64,000 nucleotides of DNA. It comes from Acrocarpospora macrocephala. GTDB lineage: Bacteria; Actinomycetota; Actinomycetes; Streptosporangiales; Streptosporangiaceae. The notes under the pieces were generated by a model. The model saw only the letters and a program-made list of their open reading frames with translations, had not been told where the DNA came from and did not search any database. The DNA lies in NCBI RefSeq assembly GCF_009687865.1, contig NZ_BLAE01000014.1, forward strand, positions 81,010-145,009, in the 5' to 3' direction. Within the stretch, counting starts at the first letter, position 1; every line of letters begins with the position of its first letter. A program made the position numbers and the translations under genes. Of the stretch, positions 1-9,258 are shown piece by piece.

Positions 1-21
1 TTGGCGCCCGGGGGAGAACGC

Positions 22-1341
22 GTGGCATTGTCCTCAGGCAACCCGTCCAAGTCCCGTCGCACGTACATCCTCGACACATCAGTGCTGCTCGCTGATCCAG
101 CGGCGATGAGCCGCTTCGAAGAGCACGAGGTTGTACTCCCGATCGTCGTCATCACCGAGCTGGAGGCCAAGCGGCATCATCCCGAACTGGGGTACTTCGC
201 CAGGCAGGCTCTGCGCTCACTCGACGACCTCCGGGTGCGGCACGGACGACTCGACGAGCCTATGCCCATCGGCGAGGGCACGATCAGGGTGGAGCTCAAC
301 CACAGTGACCCATCGGGGTTGCCGGCCGGGTTTCGGCTGGGCGACAACGACACCAGGATCCTGACCGTCGCGCAGAACCTCGCCAGCGAGGGCTTCGACG
401 TGGTGCTGGTCTCCAAAGATCTGCCGATGCGGGTGAAGGCCGCGTCCATCGGCCTGGCCGCGGAGGAGTACCGGGCCGAGTTGGTGGCCACCACCGACAA
501 CGGCTGGACCGGAATGTCGGAACTCCAGGTGACGACGGAGGATGTCGAGGCGCTCTTCGAGAGCGGCACGGCAGACCTGGAGGAAGCGCGCGAGCTGCCC
601 ACCCACACCGGGCTGCGGCTGCTGTCCAGCAAGGGCTCGGCGCTCGGCCGGGTGCTGCCGGACAAGTCGGTCCGGCTGGTCCGCGGCGACCGCGAGGTGT
701 TCGGCCTGCACGGTCGCTCGGCCGAGCAGCGCATCGCCCTCGACCTGCTGATGGACCCCGAGGTGGGCATCGTCTCGCTCGGCGGCCGGGCGGGCACCGG
801 CAAGTCGGCGCTGGCCCTGTGCGCGGGCCTGGAGGCCGTGCTGGAGCGCCGCCAGCACCGCAAGGTGATCGTCTTCCGCCCGTTGTACGCGGTGGGTGGC
901 CAGGACCTCGGCTACCTGCCGGGCACCGAGAACGAGAAGATGGGCCCCTGGGCGCAGGCGGTCTACGACACCCTGGGCGCGGTCACCACACCGGAGGTGA
1001 TCGAGGAGGTGCTCGACCGCGGCATGCTGGAGGTGCTGCCGCTGACGCACATCCGCGGCCGGTCCCTGCACGACGCGTTCGTGATCGTGGACGAGGCCCA
1101 GTCGCTGGAGCGCGGCGTGCTGCTGACCGTGCTGTCCAGGATCGGGGCCAACTCCCGGGTGGTGCTCACCCACGACATCGCGCAGCGTGACAACCTGCGG
1201 GTGGGGCGGCACGACGGCGTGGTGGCGGTGGTCGAGAAGCTCAAGGGCCACCCGCTGTTCGCGCACGTCACGCTGACCCGCTCGGAGCGCTCGCCGATCG
1301 CGGCCCTCGTCACCGAGATGCTCGAAGACATCACGGTCTAA
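22..1341 (+). CDS. phoH2: PhoH2-type protein: PIN ribonuclease domain fused to PhoH ATPase
   Basis: Cytosolic two-domain protein of the PhoH2 family (M. tuberculosis Rv1095 type), known as a sequence-specific RNA helicase joined to an RNase. The N-terminal third is a PIN domain with its acidic residues in LDTSVLL (about residue 18), GDNDTR (about 108-110) and VSKD (about 133). The C-terminal half is the PhoH ATPase, with Walker [11 protein letters not shown] near residue 254 and Walker [13 protein letters not shown] sits at the very first base, but GTG at 22 is chosen because GGGGGAG ends five bases before it. The 3' end overlaps the convergent lipoprotein gene by 4 bp. In mycobacteria a small antitoxin-like ORF precedes phoH2; that region is outside the window. 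Confidence 0.93.
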   Translation: MALSSGNPSKSRRTYILDTSVLLADPAAMSRFEEHEVVLPIVVITELEAKRHHPELGYFARQALRSLDDLRVRHGRLDEPMPIGEGTIRVELNHSDPSGLPAGFRLGDNDTRILTVAQNLASEGFDVVLVSKDLPMRVKAASIGLAAEEYRAELVATTDNGWTGMSELQVTTEDVEALFESGTADLEEARELPTHTGLRLLSSKGSALGRVLPDKSVRLVRGDREVFGLHGRSAEQRIALDLLMDPEVGIVSLGGRAGTGKSALALCAGLEAVLERRQHRKVIVFRPLYAVGGQDLGYLPGTENEKMGPWAQAVYDTLGAVTTPEVIEEVLDRGMLEVLPLTHIRGRSLHDAFVIVDEAQSLERGVLLTVLSRIGANSRVVLTHDIAQRDNLRVGRHDGVVAVVEKLKGHPLFAHVTLTRSERSPIAALVTEMLEDITV

Positions 1342-1865
1342 CGGGGGAGCTGCCGGCCTTCTGCCGCGAGGTCCCAGAACTCGCGGCAGGTGTGCTCGCC
1401 GAGGGTTCTCGGCCCGCTCACGTCGGTGTGGGTGATCTTCACGGCCCAGATGTCCTGCCGCTGCCGCATGGCGGTGCAGGTCATCTGGGCCAGCGCCGTT
1501 CTGGTGATCTGCCCGCCGCCGGTGATGAACAGCGACAGCCGGAATCCGTCGGCGTTCTCCGGGTCGTTGCGTACGACACCGAAACGCGTCATCTGGCTGG
1601 ACTGCCACTGCAGCCCGGCCAGGTCGGTGCTCAGCCCGTCGGTGGTCCTGGCGCCCGCCTGGAACAGGGCGCCCATGACGTCGTCCATGGAGTGCGAGGC
1701 CGCCGCGACCTTGAGCGGTTCGAGCCGGTTCTCGCGAAGCAGGTAAACCGTGGCGAAGGTGAATTTCGGGCTGATGACCGGCGGCATCCCGCCGTCCAGC
1801 ACATCGGTCGGCCGCACCCCGCAGGCGGTGAGCAGGATCAGGGCGAGCAGCCAGAGCCTTCTCAT
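1338..1865 (-). CDS. Small lipoprotein, possible GerMN-like fold, of a two-component operon
   Basis: A 175-aa exported lipoprotein. [16 protein letters not shown] is a signal peptide with lipobox LTAC, so the mature protein would be membrane-anchored on the outer face. The rest ([16 protein letters not shown] through [10 protein letters not shown]) has the beta-alpha look of GerMN-type domains of sporulation and LpqB lipoproteins; this is a fold guess, not a firm match. Its ATG overlaps the kinase stop codon (ATGA), so it is the third gene of a response regulator, kinase, lipoprotein operon. By analogy with CseA in the Streptomyces sigE-cse locus, it may tune the neighbouring sensor kinase (inference). 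Confidence 0.75.
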   Translation of the reverse strand: MRRLWLLALILLTACGVRPTDVLDGGMPPVISPKFTFATVYLLRENRLEPLKVAAASHSMDDVMGALFQAGARTTDGLSTDLAGLQWQSSQMTRFGVVRNDPENADGFRLSLFITGGGQITRTALAQMTCTAMRQRQDIWAVKITHTDVSGPRTLGEHTCREFWDLAAEGRQLPR

Positions 1866-3283
1866 GGGCGTGGCACCCAGAGCGTGAACTGCGTGCCGGG
1901 CTCGGCGAGCTTCACGGTGATCGTGCCCCGGTGCAGTTCGGCGTTGGCCTTGGCGATGGACAGCCCCAGGCCGCTGCCGTCGCTGCGGGTCCTGGTCACC
2001 CCGGCCTTGAAGAACCGGTCGAACACGTGCGGCAGGGCCTGGCGCGGGATGCCCTCGCCGTGGTCGCGCACCATCACCTCCAGGCCGCTGGGCAGCACCC
2101 GGGCGCTGATCAGCACCGGCGGCGCGCCGTGGCTGAGCGCGTTGCCCGCCAGGTTGGCCACGATCACGTCGAACCGCCGCGGGTCCAGCGAGTAGATCAG
2201 CCCCGGCGGCACGGTCAGCTTCACCTGGTCGCTCCACCCGCGCATCTCCAGGCAGTCGGCCAGCGCGTCGCCCACGTCCACATTCTCCCGGTGCAGTACG
2301 GCCGCGCCGGAGTCGAACCGGCTCACCTCGATCAGATGCTCCACCAGCACCCGCAGCCGGACGATCTCCTTCACCACCAGGTGCGTCGCTTGCCCGGCGT
2401 CCTCGGGCAGCTTGCCGGCCTCCTCGGTGAGCATGTCGGTGACCGCGATCATGGTGGTCAGCGGGGTGCGCAGCTCGTGCGACACGTCCGCCACGAACCG
2501 GCGCGACATGGCCTCGAGCCCGCGCAGCTCGGAGACGGTCTGCTCCAGCGCGGCGGCGGTCTCGTTGAAGGTGGCGGTCAGCTCGGCCAGCTCGTCCCGG
2601 CCGTGCACCGGCAGCCGGGTGTCGAGCTCGCCCGCGCCGAGCGCCCGGGCGGCCGCGCCGAGCCTGCGGATCGGGAGCAGCACCTGGCGGGCCGAGAGCA
2701 GGGCCAGGCTGAGCGCGATCACCAGGGTGAGCAGGCCGGCCTGGAGCAGCGCGTAGCGCAGGTTGGCGAGGACCCGCTCCTCGTTGCGCATCGAGACGAA
2801 GACGTACACCGACATGCCGGTGGAGCGGGTGGAGCCGGTGCCGGTGAGGCGTTCCACGTCGGTGCCGACCAGGAGCGTCGGCTCGCCGTTGATCATCAGG
2901 GTCTGGTAGGAGAGCCGGTTCCTGGCCTCGGCGCGGAGCTTGTCGGGGATGTCGTCGGGGCCGAGGGTGGCGCCGTCGCTGGTGCGGGGGACCTCCTGGC
3001 CGTACTCCAGGACGACCTGGCGGTCGGGCCCGCTCAGCGATTCCACCAGGCCGGCCAGGTCGTCGTCGGTGACCGAGGCGTCGTTGGGCCAGAGCAGGTC
3101 GCTGGTGCCGATCGGCAGGGTCATCCGGTCCAGCACGTCGCGGACGTCCTCGATCGCGCTGCTCTCGGCGCGGTGTAGCAGCTCACCGCGGACCAGCTGG
3201 TAGCCGATGCCCGCGACCATCACCGAGGCGGTCACCGCGACGATCGTGAACGTGACGACCAGCCTCTTCCGCAGACTCCTCAC
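1862..3283 (-). CDS. HAMP-type sensor histidine kinase
   Basis: A 473-aa membrane sensor kinase. Order: N-terminal TM helix (VVTFTIVAVTASVMVAGIG), about 150-aa extracytoplasmic sensor region, second TM (LLQAGLLTLVIALSLALLSA), HAMP linker (LLPIRRLGAAARALGAGELD), HisKA dimerisation domain with phospho-acceptor His in VSHELRTPL, then HATPase_c with N box NLAGNALSHG and G boxes DHGEGIP and GSGLGLSIAK. It should phosphorylate the regulator encoded immediately upstream. GTG at 3283 overlaps the regulator stop codon (GTGA), and the kinase stop overlaps the lipoprotein ATG, so the three genes are translationally coupled. The sensed signal is unknown. Confidence 0.92.
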   Translation of the reverse strand: MRSLRKRLVVTFTIVAVTASVMVAGIGYQLVRGELLHRAESSAIEDVRDVLDRMTLPIGTSDLLWPNDASVTDDDLAGLVESLSGPDRQVVLEYGQEVPRTSDGATLGPDDIPDKLRAEARNRLSYQTLMINGEPTLLVGTDVERLTGTGSTRSTGMSVYVFVSMRNEERVLANLRYALLQAGLLTLVIALSLALLSARQVLLPIRRLGAAARALGAGELDTRLPVHGRDELAELTATFNETAAALEQTVSELRGLEAMSRRFVADVSHELRTPLTTMIAVTDMLTEEAGKLPEDAGQATHLVVKEIVRLRVLVEHLIEVSRFDSGAAVLHRENVDVGDALADCLEMRGWSDQVKLTVPPGLIYSLDPRRFDVIVANLAGNALSHGAPPVLISARVLPSGLEVMVRDHGEGIPRQALPHVFDRFFKAGVTRTRSDGSGLGLSIAKANAELHRGTITVKLAEPGTQFTLWVPRP

Positions 3284-3954
3284 GGGGGGCTGAAGCGGTA
3301 GCCGAAGCCGCGGACCGTGTGGATGAAGATCGGCTCGGCCGGGACCGGCTCGATCTTGGCGCGGATGCGCTGCACGCACGCGTCCACCAGCCGGGAGTCG
3401 GCCACGTGGGTGTGGTCCCAGACCGCGCGCAGCAGGTAGCGCCGGTTGAGCACCTGCCCGGGGTGGCGGACCAGCTCCAGCAGCAGCCGCAGCTCGGTCG
3501 GGGTGAGGTGGATCTCGCGGGCGTGCAGGGTGACCTTCAGCGCGCCCCGGTCGATGACCAGGTCGCCGAAGGTGATGCGGTCGGTGGAGGCCGATTCGAG
3601 CCGCCGCAGCACCGCCCTGATCCGGGCGTCGAGCACCCGCGGCTCGACCGGTTTGACCACGTAGTCGTCGGCGCCCGCCTCCAGGCCGACCACCACGTCC
3701 AGGTCGTCGCCGCGCGCGGTGAGCAGGATGATCGGCAGCGAGTCCAGCTTCCTGATCCGGCGGCACACCTCGACGCCGTCGATTCCGGGCAGCATCACAT
3801 CCAGGATCACGATCTCCGGCCGCCGGGCCCTGATGTGATCGAGCGCCTCTTCACCCGTCGCGTACCCGGTGACGGAATGCCCCTGCCGGGCCAGCGCGAG
3901 CTCGAGGCCGGTACGGACCGAGGGGTCGTCTTCGACCAGGAGGATGCCTGCCAC
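3280..3954 (-). CDS. OmpR/PhoB-family response regulator
   Basis: A 224-aa transcription regulator. An N-terminal receiver domain has the acidic pair in LLVEDDPS, phospho-Asp in VILDVMLPG, and the conserved Thr and Lys in LLTARG and YVVKP. A C-terminal winged helix follows (LTPTELRLLLELVRHPG, RLVDACVQRIRAKIE, VRGFGYRF). GTG at 3954 is chosen because it begins just before the ILLVEDD strand and gives the usual OmpR length. A CATAAT hexamer at 3961-3966 lies six bases upstream, suggesting leaderless transcription from the GTG. An in-frame ATG at 4014 would add 20 residues without homology. Partner of the kinase immediately downstream. Confidence 0.92.
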   Translation of the reverse strand: MAGILLVEDDPSVRTGLELALARQGHSVTGYATGEEALDHIRARRPEIVILDVMLPGIDGVEVCRRIRKLDSLPIILLTARGDDLDVVVGLEAGADDYVVKPVEPRVLDARIRAVLRRLESASTDRITFGDLVIDRGALKVTLHAREIHLTPTELRLLLELVRHPGQVLNRRYLLRAVWDHTHVADSRLVDACVQRIRAKIEPVPAEPIFIHTVRGFGYRFSPP

Positions 3955-4102
3955 TGAGTCATTATGAGGCCTCGTATGTACCGAAACCGTGACACCGGAC
4001 GCACAGGATCCCAACGATCCCCCGGAAGGCTGGCCAGGGGGCCCTCCTTCGGTACGGGGGTCCGAGGGGCGGCCCCTCCAGCAACACGCACCACACGAGC
4101 AC

Positions 4103-4118
4103 TGTGACCAAAATCACA
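4103..4118. promoter_or_regulatory. Perfect Crp/GlxR-type box
   Basis: TGTGA-CCAAAA-TCACA is a complete two-fold symmetric match to the cAMP receptor protein consensus TGTGA-N6-TCACA used by actinobacterial Crp/GlxR regulators. It lies in the gap between the divergent response regulator and the transglycosylase gene. Its centre is about 114 bp before the GTG at 4225. M. tuberculosis Crp (Rv3676) is known to act on rpfA, a cell-wall lytic gene of comparable role, which makes the downstream gene the more likely target. Confidence 0.65.
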
Positions 4119-4224
4119 ATGACCAAGAAACCCCATGTAACCGGCGGTTAGGTCAAAGGAACACCAACTCACTTTCATGTATGGGTTGCGGACTACCCCC
4201 CGTCCCAGGGCAAGCTCATAGGTC

Positions 4225-4974
4225 GTGAGTCCAGGTCAGCAGTTATCGGATCGGTCGGCGCCAGCGCGCGCCCGGTCCCGACGCGCCCGGCGTCCGGAGC
4301 GTCCCGCCCGGCAGGATCGCCCCGATCTCCCGCCGCGCCGCCCGCGCCAACCCGTGCTGACCCCCAAGCGCATCGCCATCATGGCCGTCACCGTGGCGGT
4401 GATCGCGGGGGGCACCACCTGGCTGGTCAAGACCTCCATCTACAACAACAGCCTGGCGCCGCAGGTGATCGACCCGGCCGTGCTGGCCGGCGACTTCGAG
4501 AGCAGCCCCCAGCTCGACGCCCTGAAGGCGCACGCCGCCGCGGCGATCCAGAAGGAGAAGATCGAGGCCGACCGGGAGGGCCGCAAGCCCCTGGACCCGG
4601 CCAAGCGGCCGACGCAGGCCCCCGGCGGCGGCGGATTCCCGCCGATCGACTTCCCGACCGGCTCCAACCCCGACCCCGGCAGCAACAAGGCCCTCGGCAA
4701 GACCATGAACGAGGCCATGGGCTGGTCGGACGAGTGGGGCTGCCTGGAGAAGCTCTGGGACAAGGAAAGCGGCTGGAACGAGCGGGCGATGAACCGCTAC
4801 AGCGGCGCGTACGGCATCCCGCAGTCGCTGCCCGGCAGCAAGATGGCCAGCGCCGGCAGCGACTGGCAGACCAACTCCGCCACCCAGATCAAGTGGGGCC
4901 TCGGTTACATCAAGAACCGGTACGGCTCGCCGTGCGGCGCGTGGGGACACTCCCAGCGGGTGGGCTGGTACTAG
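4225..4974 (+). CDS. Membrane-anchored lytic transglycosylase-like protein
   Basis: A 249-aa cell-wall hydrolase candidate. A very basic cytoplasmic N-terminus (Arg-rich to about residue 48) is followed by one TM helix (RIAIMAVTVAVIAGGTTWLV, about 49-68). A Pro/Gly linker leads to a C-terminal SLT/Rpf-like domain (about 160-249) with the likely catalytic Glu181 in WDKESGWNE, then YSGAYGIPQS and KWGLGYIKNRYG. The domain resembles actinobacterial transglycosylases annotated as aggregation-promoting-factor C-terminal-like. An in-frame TAG at 4219-4221 excludes a longer start, and no clear ribosome site precedes GTG 4225. The perfect Crp box upstream suggests cAMP-linked control of wall remodelling. 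Confidence 0.85.
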   Translation: MSPGQQLSDRSAPARARSRRARRPERPARQDRPDLPPRRPRQPVLTPKRIAIMAVTVAVIAGGTTWLVKTSIYNNSLAPQVIDPAVLAGDFESSPQLDALKAHAAAAIQKEKIEADREGRKPLDPAKRPTQAPGGGGFPPIDFPTGSNPDPGSNKALGKTMNEAMGWSDEWGCLEKLWDKESGWNERAMNRYSGAYGIPQSLPGSKMASAGSDWQTNSATQIKWGLGYIKNRYGSPCGAWGHSQRVGWY

Positions 4975-5051
4975 CGAAATCCAGGTCAGGGTTTCCTGAT
5001 CCTTCGGCAAGGCGGATTCGCCCCCGCCGGTGAGCGGCGCACGCTTGCCGC

Positions 5052-6962
5052 ATGGGTGTGAAGGTCAGCGTGGTGGTCTCGGTGTTCAATCCGGGGCCTT
5101 CGAACGACTCCTTCGACGCGTGCGTACGCTCGCTGCTGGAGTTGCCGCCGGACGAATATGAAGTGATCTTCGCGGACGACCAGTCCACGGACGGCACCGA
5201 GGCGCGCCTGGACGCGGTCGCCGCGGTCCGCCCCAACATCCGGGTGCTGCATCTGGAGCACAGCGGGTCGCCGCTCAAGGGGCGCAATTCGGGGCTCGCC
5301 GCCGCGCGCGGCGACTACGTGTTCTTCATGCACGCCCACGACCGGCTCGAACCCGGCTCGATGGTGAAGATGCACGCGAAGGCCGTGGAGACCGACGCCG
5401 ACGTGCTGCTCGGGCGGCTGGCCCTGGACGGGCCGCCGCTGTCGGTGTTCAGCCGGAACCGGGATCGGGCGGATCTGCTCAAGGACCGGCTGCTGACCGT
5501 GCCGACCGCGCACAAGCTGTTCCGCCGCGACTTCCTGGAGGATCACCAGCTGCGCTTCGCCGAGCGGGCGCTGTCGGAGCACGCCTTCGTGCTGCACGCC
5601 TACCTGGCGGCGAAGGTGGTGGCGATCCTGGCCGAGCCGGTCTGCTGCCACGTGGCGCCGGGCGGGCCGGGGGAGCCGGAGGATCCGCGGGAGCTGGTCT
5701 CGGGGCTGCGGGCGCTGATGGACATCGTGGACGCGCAGACGCAGCCGGGGGCGCAGCGGGATCGGATCAACGCCTACCTGTTCCGGGTGCTGGCGCTGCG
5801 GCGGCTGGGCGGCGCGCGGTTCACCAGCGGCTCGCAGCCGCGGCGGACGGCCACGTTCACGCTGCTGCGCGAGCTGGCCGCCGATCGGTTCCCGGCGCGG
5901 CTGGATCCGTACCTGCCGGTCTACCAGCGGGCGCGGGTGGCGCTGCTGCGGGCCGGGCGGCAGGCGGAGCTGACCGATCTGGCCTGGGAGTCGAAGGGGA
6001 CCCGGCTGCGGGCCCGGCTGTCGGACGTGCGCTGGGAATCGAGCGTGCTCACCCTGTCGCTGACGGTGGAGATCGTCCGGGCGAACGGCTCGCCGCTGTG
6101 GTTCCGGCAGGAGAACGGGCGGCTGCTGTGGACGCCGCCGGTGGCCATCGACGGGCTGCTCGATCCGGAGCTGGCCGATGTGACGGAGGCCGCGGCGAAC
6201 GCGCGGATGGAGGTGTTCATCCGCAATCCGGACACCGGCGCCAGCTTCTTCCTCCCGGTGACCAGCGAGGTCGACCAGAAGGTCGTGGGCGAGCGGGTAC
6301 GGCTGCGCGCGGTCGGCGCGGCCCGGCTGGACGTGGGCACGGCCGCGCTGGGCAATCCGGTCGATCCGGGGGTGTGGGAGGTGCACGTCCGGATGCGGGG
6401 CACCCATCCGGCGCGGAGCCGGGTCGGGCGGCCGGACTCGGGCATGAACGTGGCCGGGGTGCTGGCGGACTATCCCCGGCGGCTGGTGGTGCCGTGCTGG
6501 TCGGAGCTGGGGGAGCTGAGCGTGTGCGTGGAGCCGCGGTCATTCCCCGAGTCGATCGCGCTGGTGTCGCCGGGGGTGTCGGTGGCGCGGCGGGACGGGC
6601 ACGTGTATGTGGCGATGCCGGTGCCGTACGTGCCGCCCAGCGGGGGGCCGATGGTGGAGCTGCTGCTGCGGCAGAAGGGCGGGCGGGGGCGGACGATCGT
6701 GGTTCCGGCGCTGGTGGAGCCGGGGGTGCCCGGGCGGCTGGCCGGGCAACTGGTCGCCAAGGTGCCCGTCCGGCGGTTGAGCGGGGCCGGGGTGCTCGGG
6801 CCGGGAACGTGGCGGCCGCGGTTGCGGATGGACGACAAGGTGGTCGAGCTGCGGTTCGGGCTCGAGGTCAGCCGGGCGGGGCAGGTGCGGGTGCTGCCTG
6901 TGGAGCCCGCCGCGAAGCCGTCCCTGTTCCGGCGGATCGCCCGGCGGTTGTCGAGGTCCTAG
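5052..6962 (+). CDS. Family 2 glycosyltransferase with long C-terminal beta-rich domain
   Basis: A 636-aa cytoplasmic protein. Residues 1-230 form a GT-A fold: VKVSVVVSVFNPG, nucleotide-binding FADDQSTDGT near residue 41, and GRNSGLAAARGDYVFFMHAHD. The usual DXD is represented by HAHD, so metal binding may be altered. The remaining 400 residues are beta-strand rich, as in large teichoic-acid-type GT2 enzymes where a C-terminal domain oligomerises or binds acceptor. No TM helix is seen. Donor and acceptor cannot be read from sequence. It stands alone rather than in a wall-polymer operon. Its stop codon overlaps the convergent dehydrogenase stop by 4 bp. Confidence 0.85.
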   Translation: MGVKVSVVVSVFNPGPSNDSFDACVRSLLELPPDEYEVIFADDQSTDGTEARLDAVAAVRPNIRVLHLEHSGSPLKGRNSGLAAARGDYVFFMHAHDRLEPGSMVKMHAKAVETDADVLLGRLALDGPPLSVFSRNRDRADLLKDRLLTVPTAHKLFRRDFLEDHQLRFAERALSEHAFVLHAYLAAKVVAILAEPVCCHVAPGGPGEPEDPRELVSGLRALMDIVDAQTQPGAQRDRINAYLFRVLALRRLGGARFTSGSQPRRTATFTLLRELAADRFPARLDPYLPVYQRARVALLRAGRQAELTDLAWESKGTRLRARLSDVRWESSVLTLSLTVEIVRANGSPLWFRQENGRLLWTPPVAIDGLLDPELADVTEAAANARMEVFIRNPDTGASFFLPVTSEVDQKVVGERVRLRAVGAARLDVGTAALGNPVDPGVWEVHVRMRGTHPARSRVGRPDSGMNVAGVLADYPRRLVVPCWSELGELSVCVEPRSFPESIALVSPGVSVARRDGHVYVAMPVPYVPPSGGPMVELLLRQKGGRGRTIVVPALVEPGVPGRLAGQLVAKVPVRRLSGAGVLGPGTWRPRLRMDDKVVELRFGLEVSRAGQVRVLPVEPAAKPSLFRRIARRLSRS

Positions 6963-7792
6963 CGGGCGCTCCAGCCGCCGTCGAGGGGGATGGAGACGCC
7001 GGTGATGAACGAGCCCTGGGGGGAGCAGAGGTAGGCGACCATCTCGGCGACCTCCTCGGGCTCGATCAAGCGCTTGATCGCGGCGGGCTGGAGCATGATC
7101 TGCTCGACGACCTCGGCCGGGTCGATGCCGTGGCTCTCGGCCTGGGCGGCGATCTGGGCCTCCACCAGGGGCGTACGCACATAGGCCGGGCTCACGCAGG
7201 TGGAGGTCACGCCGAAGGACGCCCCTTCCAGGGCGATCACCTTGGACAGCCCTTCGAGCGCATGCTTCGCCGTCACGTACGCGGATTTATACGGCGAGGC
7301 CCGCAGGCCGTGCACCGACGAGATGTTGACCACCCGGCCCCAGCCCTGCTCCTTCATGTACGGCAACGCCGCCCGGACCAGCTGGAACGGCGCCTCCACC
7401 ATGACCTTGAGGATCCGGGCGAACACCTCGAGCGGGAACTCCTCGATCGGCGCGACATGCTGGAACCCCGCGTTGTTCACGATGATGTCCGGAAATATCC
7501 GGACCTCGTCGGGGGGCGACGGCGCCGTCCAGTCCGCGCTCTCCTGGGCGTACGGGCTGCGCGCGACCTGATCGCGGATCGCCGCCATGAACCCGGGATC
7601 CGACAAATCCACGGTCACCGGAGTCCCACCCAGCTCGGCCGCCACCTTCTCGGCCGACTCGGCGTGCAGATCCACGACCACGACATGCGCCCCCGCCGCC
7701 GCCAGCCGCCGCGCACACGCCCGCCCGATGCCACTGCCCGCACCGGTGACCAGTGCGGTACGTCCCGCTAGATCCCCGTTCATACTCGTCAT
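6959..7792 (-). CDS. bdhA: Short-chain dehydrogenase, probable 3-hydroxybutyrate dehydrogenase
   Basis: A 277-aa classical SDR. Cofactor motif TGAGSGIG at residues 16-23, NNAG at about 106-109, and catalytic Ser159, Tyr172 and Lys176 (YVTAK). The C-terminal half (SPAYVRTPLVEAQI, IKRLIEPEEVAEMVAYLCSP, TGVSIPLDGGWSAR) resembles 3-hydroxybutyrate dehydrogenases that interconvert 3-hydroxybutyrate and acetoacetate with NAD. Substrate assignment is by family likeness and is less certain than the fold. A TAGATT hexamer at 7801-7806 lies eight bases before the ATG with no ribosome site, pointing to a leaderless transcript. A GC-rich inverted repeat (7807-7827) just beyond it may end the fumC transcript. 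Confidence 0.85.
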   Translation of the reverse strand: MTSMNGDLAGRTALVTGAGSGIGRACARRLAAAGAHVVVVDLHAESAEKVAAELGGTPVTVDLSDPGFMAAIRDQVARSPYAQESADWTAPSPPDEVRIFPDIIVNNAGFQHVAPIEEFPLEVFARILKVMVEAPFQLVRAALPYMKEQGWGRVVNISSVHGLRASPYKSAYVTAKHALEGLSKVIALEGASFGVTSTCVSPAYVRTPLVEAQIAAQAESHGIDPAEVVEQIMLQPAAIKRLIEPEEVAEMVAYLCSPQGSFITGVSIPLDGGWSAR

Positions 7793-7859
7793 GCTCGCAG
7801 AATCTAGGCGGCGTTCCGGAGGCCGCCCATGGGGTTGGCCGACATACTCCCGTATCGCA

Positions 7860-9248
7860 CTATGTGGATGGATAAGTCATCGACAGGACGTCCAGGGCCT
7901 GGTCCAGCTGGGCTTCGGTGAGAGCGCCGCCGGCCACGTGGCCGCGTTCGATGACGACCTGGCGGATGGTCTTGCGCTCGGCCAGGGCCTGTTTGGCGAT
8001 CTTCGCGGCCTCCTCGTAGCCGAGGTAGCGGTTGAGGGGGGTGACGATCGCGGGGGAGGATTCCGCGTACTCCCGGAGGCGTTCGGCGTTGGCCGTGATG
8101 CCGGCGACGCAGCGGTCGGCGAGCAGGCGGGAGACGCTGGCCAATAGGCGGATCGACTCCAGGACGTTGCGGGCGATCACCGGGAGCATCACGTTGAGCT
8201 CGAACGCGCCGGACGCGCCGGCCAGGGTGACCGTGGTGTCGTTGCCGATCACCTGGGCGGCGACCATGGTGACGGCCTCGGGGATGACCGGGTTGACCTT
8301 GCCCGGCATGATCGACGAGCCGGGTTGCAGGTCGGGCAGGCTGATCTCGGCCAGCCCGGCGCGCGGCCCCGAGCCCATCCAGCGCAGATCGTTGGCGATC
8401 TTCATGAGCGACACCGCGACGACCTTCAGCGCGCCGGAGAGCTCGACCAGCCCGTCCTGCGAACCCTGCGCCTCGAAGTGGTTCCCGGCCTCGGTGAACG
8501 GCAGGCCGGTGGCCCCGGCGAGTTCGGCGATGACCTTTCCGGCCCAGGCCCGGTCGGGGGTGTTGATCCCGGTTCCGACCGCCGTGCCGCCGAGCGGGAG
8601 TTCGGCCACCCGGGGGATCGTGCCCAGCACGCGGTCGATGCCGTGCTCGATCTGCGACGCGTAGCCGCCGAACTCCTGGCCGAGTGTGACCGGGGTCGCG
8701 TCCATCAGGTGAGTGCGGCCGGATTTGACCACATCGGCGAATTCTGTGGACTTGGCGACTAGGGCGGTCGCCAGATGCTCCAGGGCGGGCGTGAGATCGT
8801 CTGTGAGGGCTTGGACGGCTGCTATGTGAATGGAGCTCGGGAAGACGTCGTTGGAGGACTGTGCGGCGTTAACGTGGTCGTTGGGGTGGACCGGGCGGCC
8901 CAGCCGTTCCTCGGCCAGGGTGGCGATCACCTCATTGGCGTTCATGTTGGACGAGGTGCCGGAACCGGTCTGGAACACATCCACGGGGAAGTGATCGTGC
9001 CACTGGCCTTCGGCCACCTCGTTTGCGGCCTCCCGGATCGCCTCTGCCATGTCTTGGTCGAGCAGGCCGTACTCGGAATTGACCGTGGCGCACGCGGCCT
9101 TGATGCGGCCTAGCGCCGCGATATGGACGGGTTCGAGACCCCGGCCGGAGATCGGGAAATTCTCCACCGCGCGCTGGGTCTGGGCCCGCCATTTGGCCTC
9201 GGAGGGCACCCGTACCTCGCCCATGGAGTCATGTTCGATCCGCGTCAT
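7860..9248 (-). CDS. fumC: Class II fumarate hydratase (iron-independent)
   Basis: A 462-aa fumarase of the aspartase/fumarase superfamily, catalysing fumarate plus water to L-malate in the TCA cycle as a cytosolic tetramer. It begins with [18 protein letters not shown] and [13 protein letters not shown], typical of FumC. It has the substrate segments [14 protein letters not shown] and [18 protein letters not shown], and the family signature [12 protein letters not shown]. Length and ends are normal. GATACT at 9255-9260 sits six bases before the ATG, overlapping the 3' end of the kinase gene, so fumC probably has its own leaderless promoter. A second, unrelated class I fumarase is encoded 3.5 kb away. 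Confidence 0.96.
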   Translation of the reverse strand: MTRIEHDSMGEVRVPSEAKWRAQTQRAVENFPISGRGLEPVHIAALGRIKAACATVNSEYGLLDQDMAEAIREAANEVAEGQWHDHFPVDVFQTGSGTSSNMNANEVIATLAEERLGRPVHPNDHVNAAQSSNDVFPSSIHIAAVQALTDDLTPALEHLATALVAKSTEFADVVKSGRTHLMDATPVTLGQEFGGYASQIEHGIDRVLGTIPRVAELPLGGTAVGTGINTPDRAWAGKVIAELAGATGLPFTEAGNHFEAQGSQDGLVELSGALKVVAVSLMKIANDLRWMGSGPRAGLAEISLPDLQPGSSIMPGKVNPVIPEAVTMVAAQVIGNDTTVTLAGASGAFELNVMLPVIARNVLESIRLLASVSRLLADRCVAGITANAERLREYAESSPAIVTPLNRYLGYEEAAKIAKQALAERKTIRQVVIERGHVAGGALTEAQLDQALDVLSMTYPST

Positions 9249-9258
9249 GACTCCAGTA

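Noticed and set aside
4064..4078. GAGGGG-CGG-CCCCTC hairpin as a terminator
   Set aside because: It lies between divergent genes, where no transcript is expected to end, and has no T-tract.
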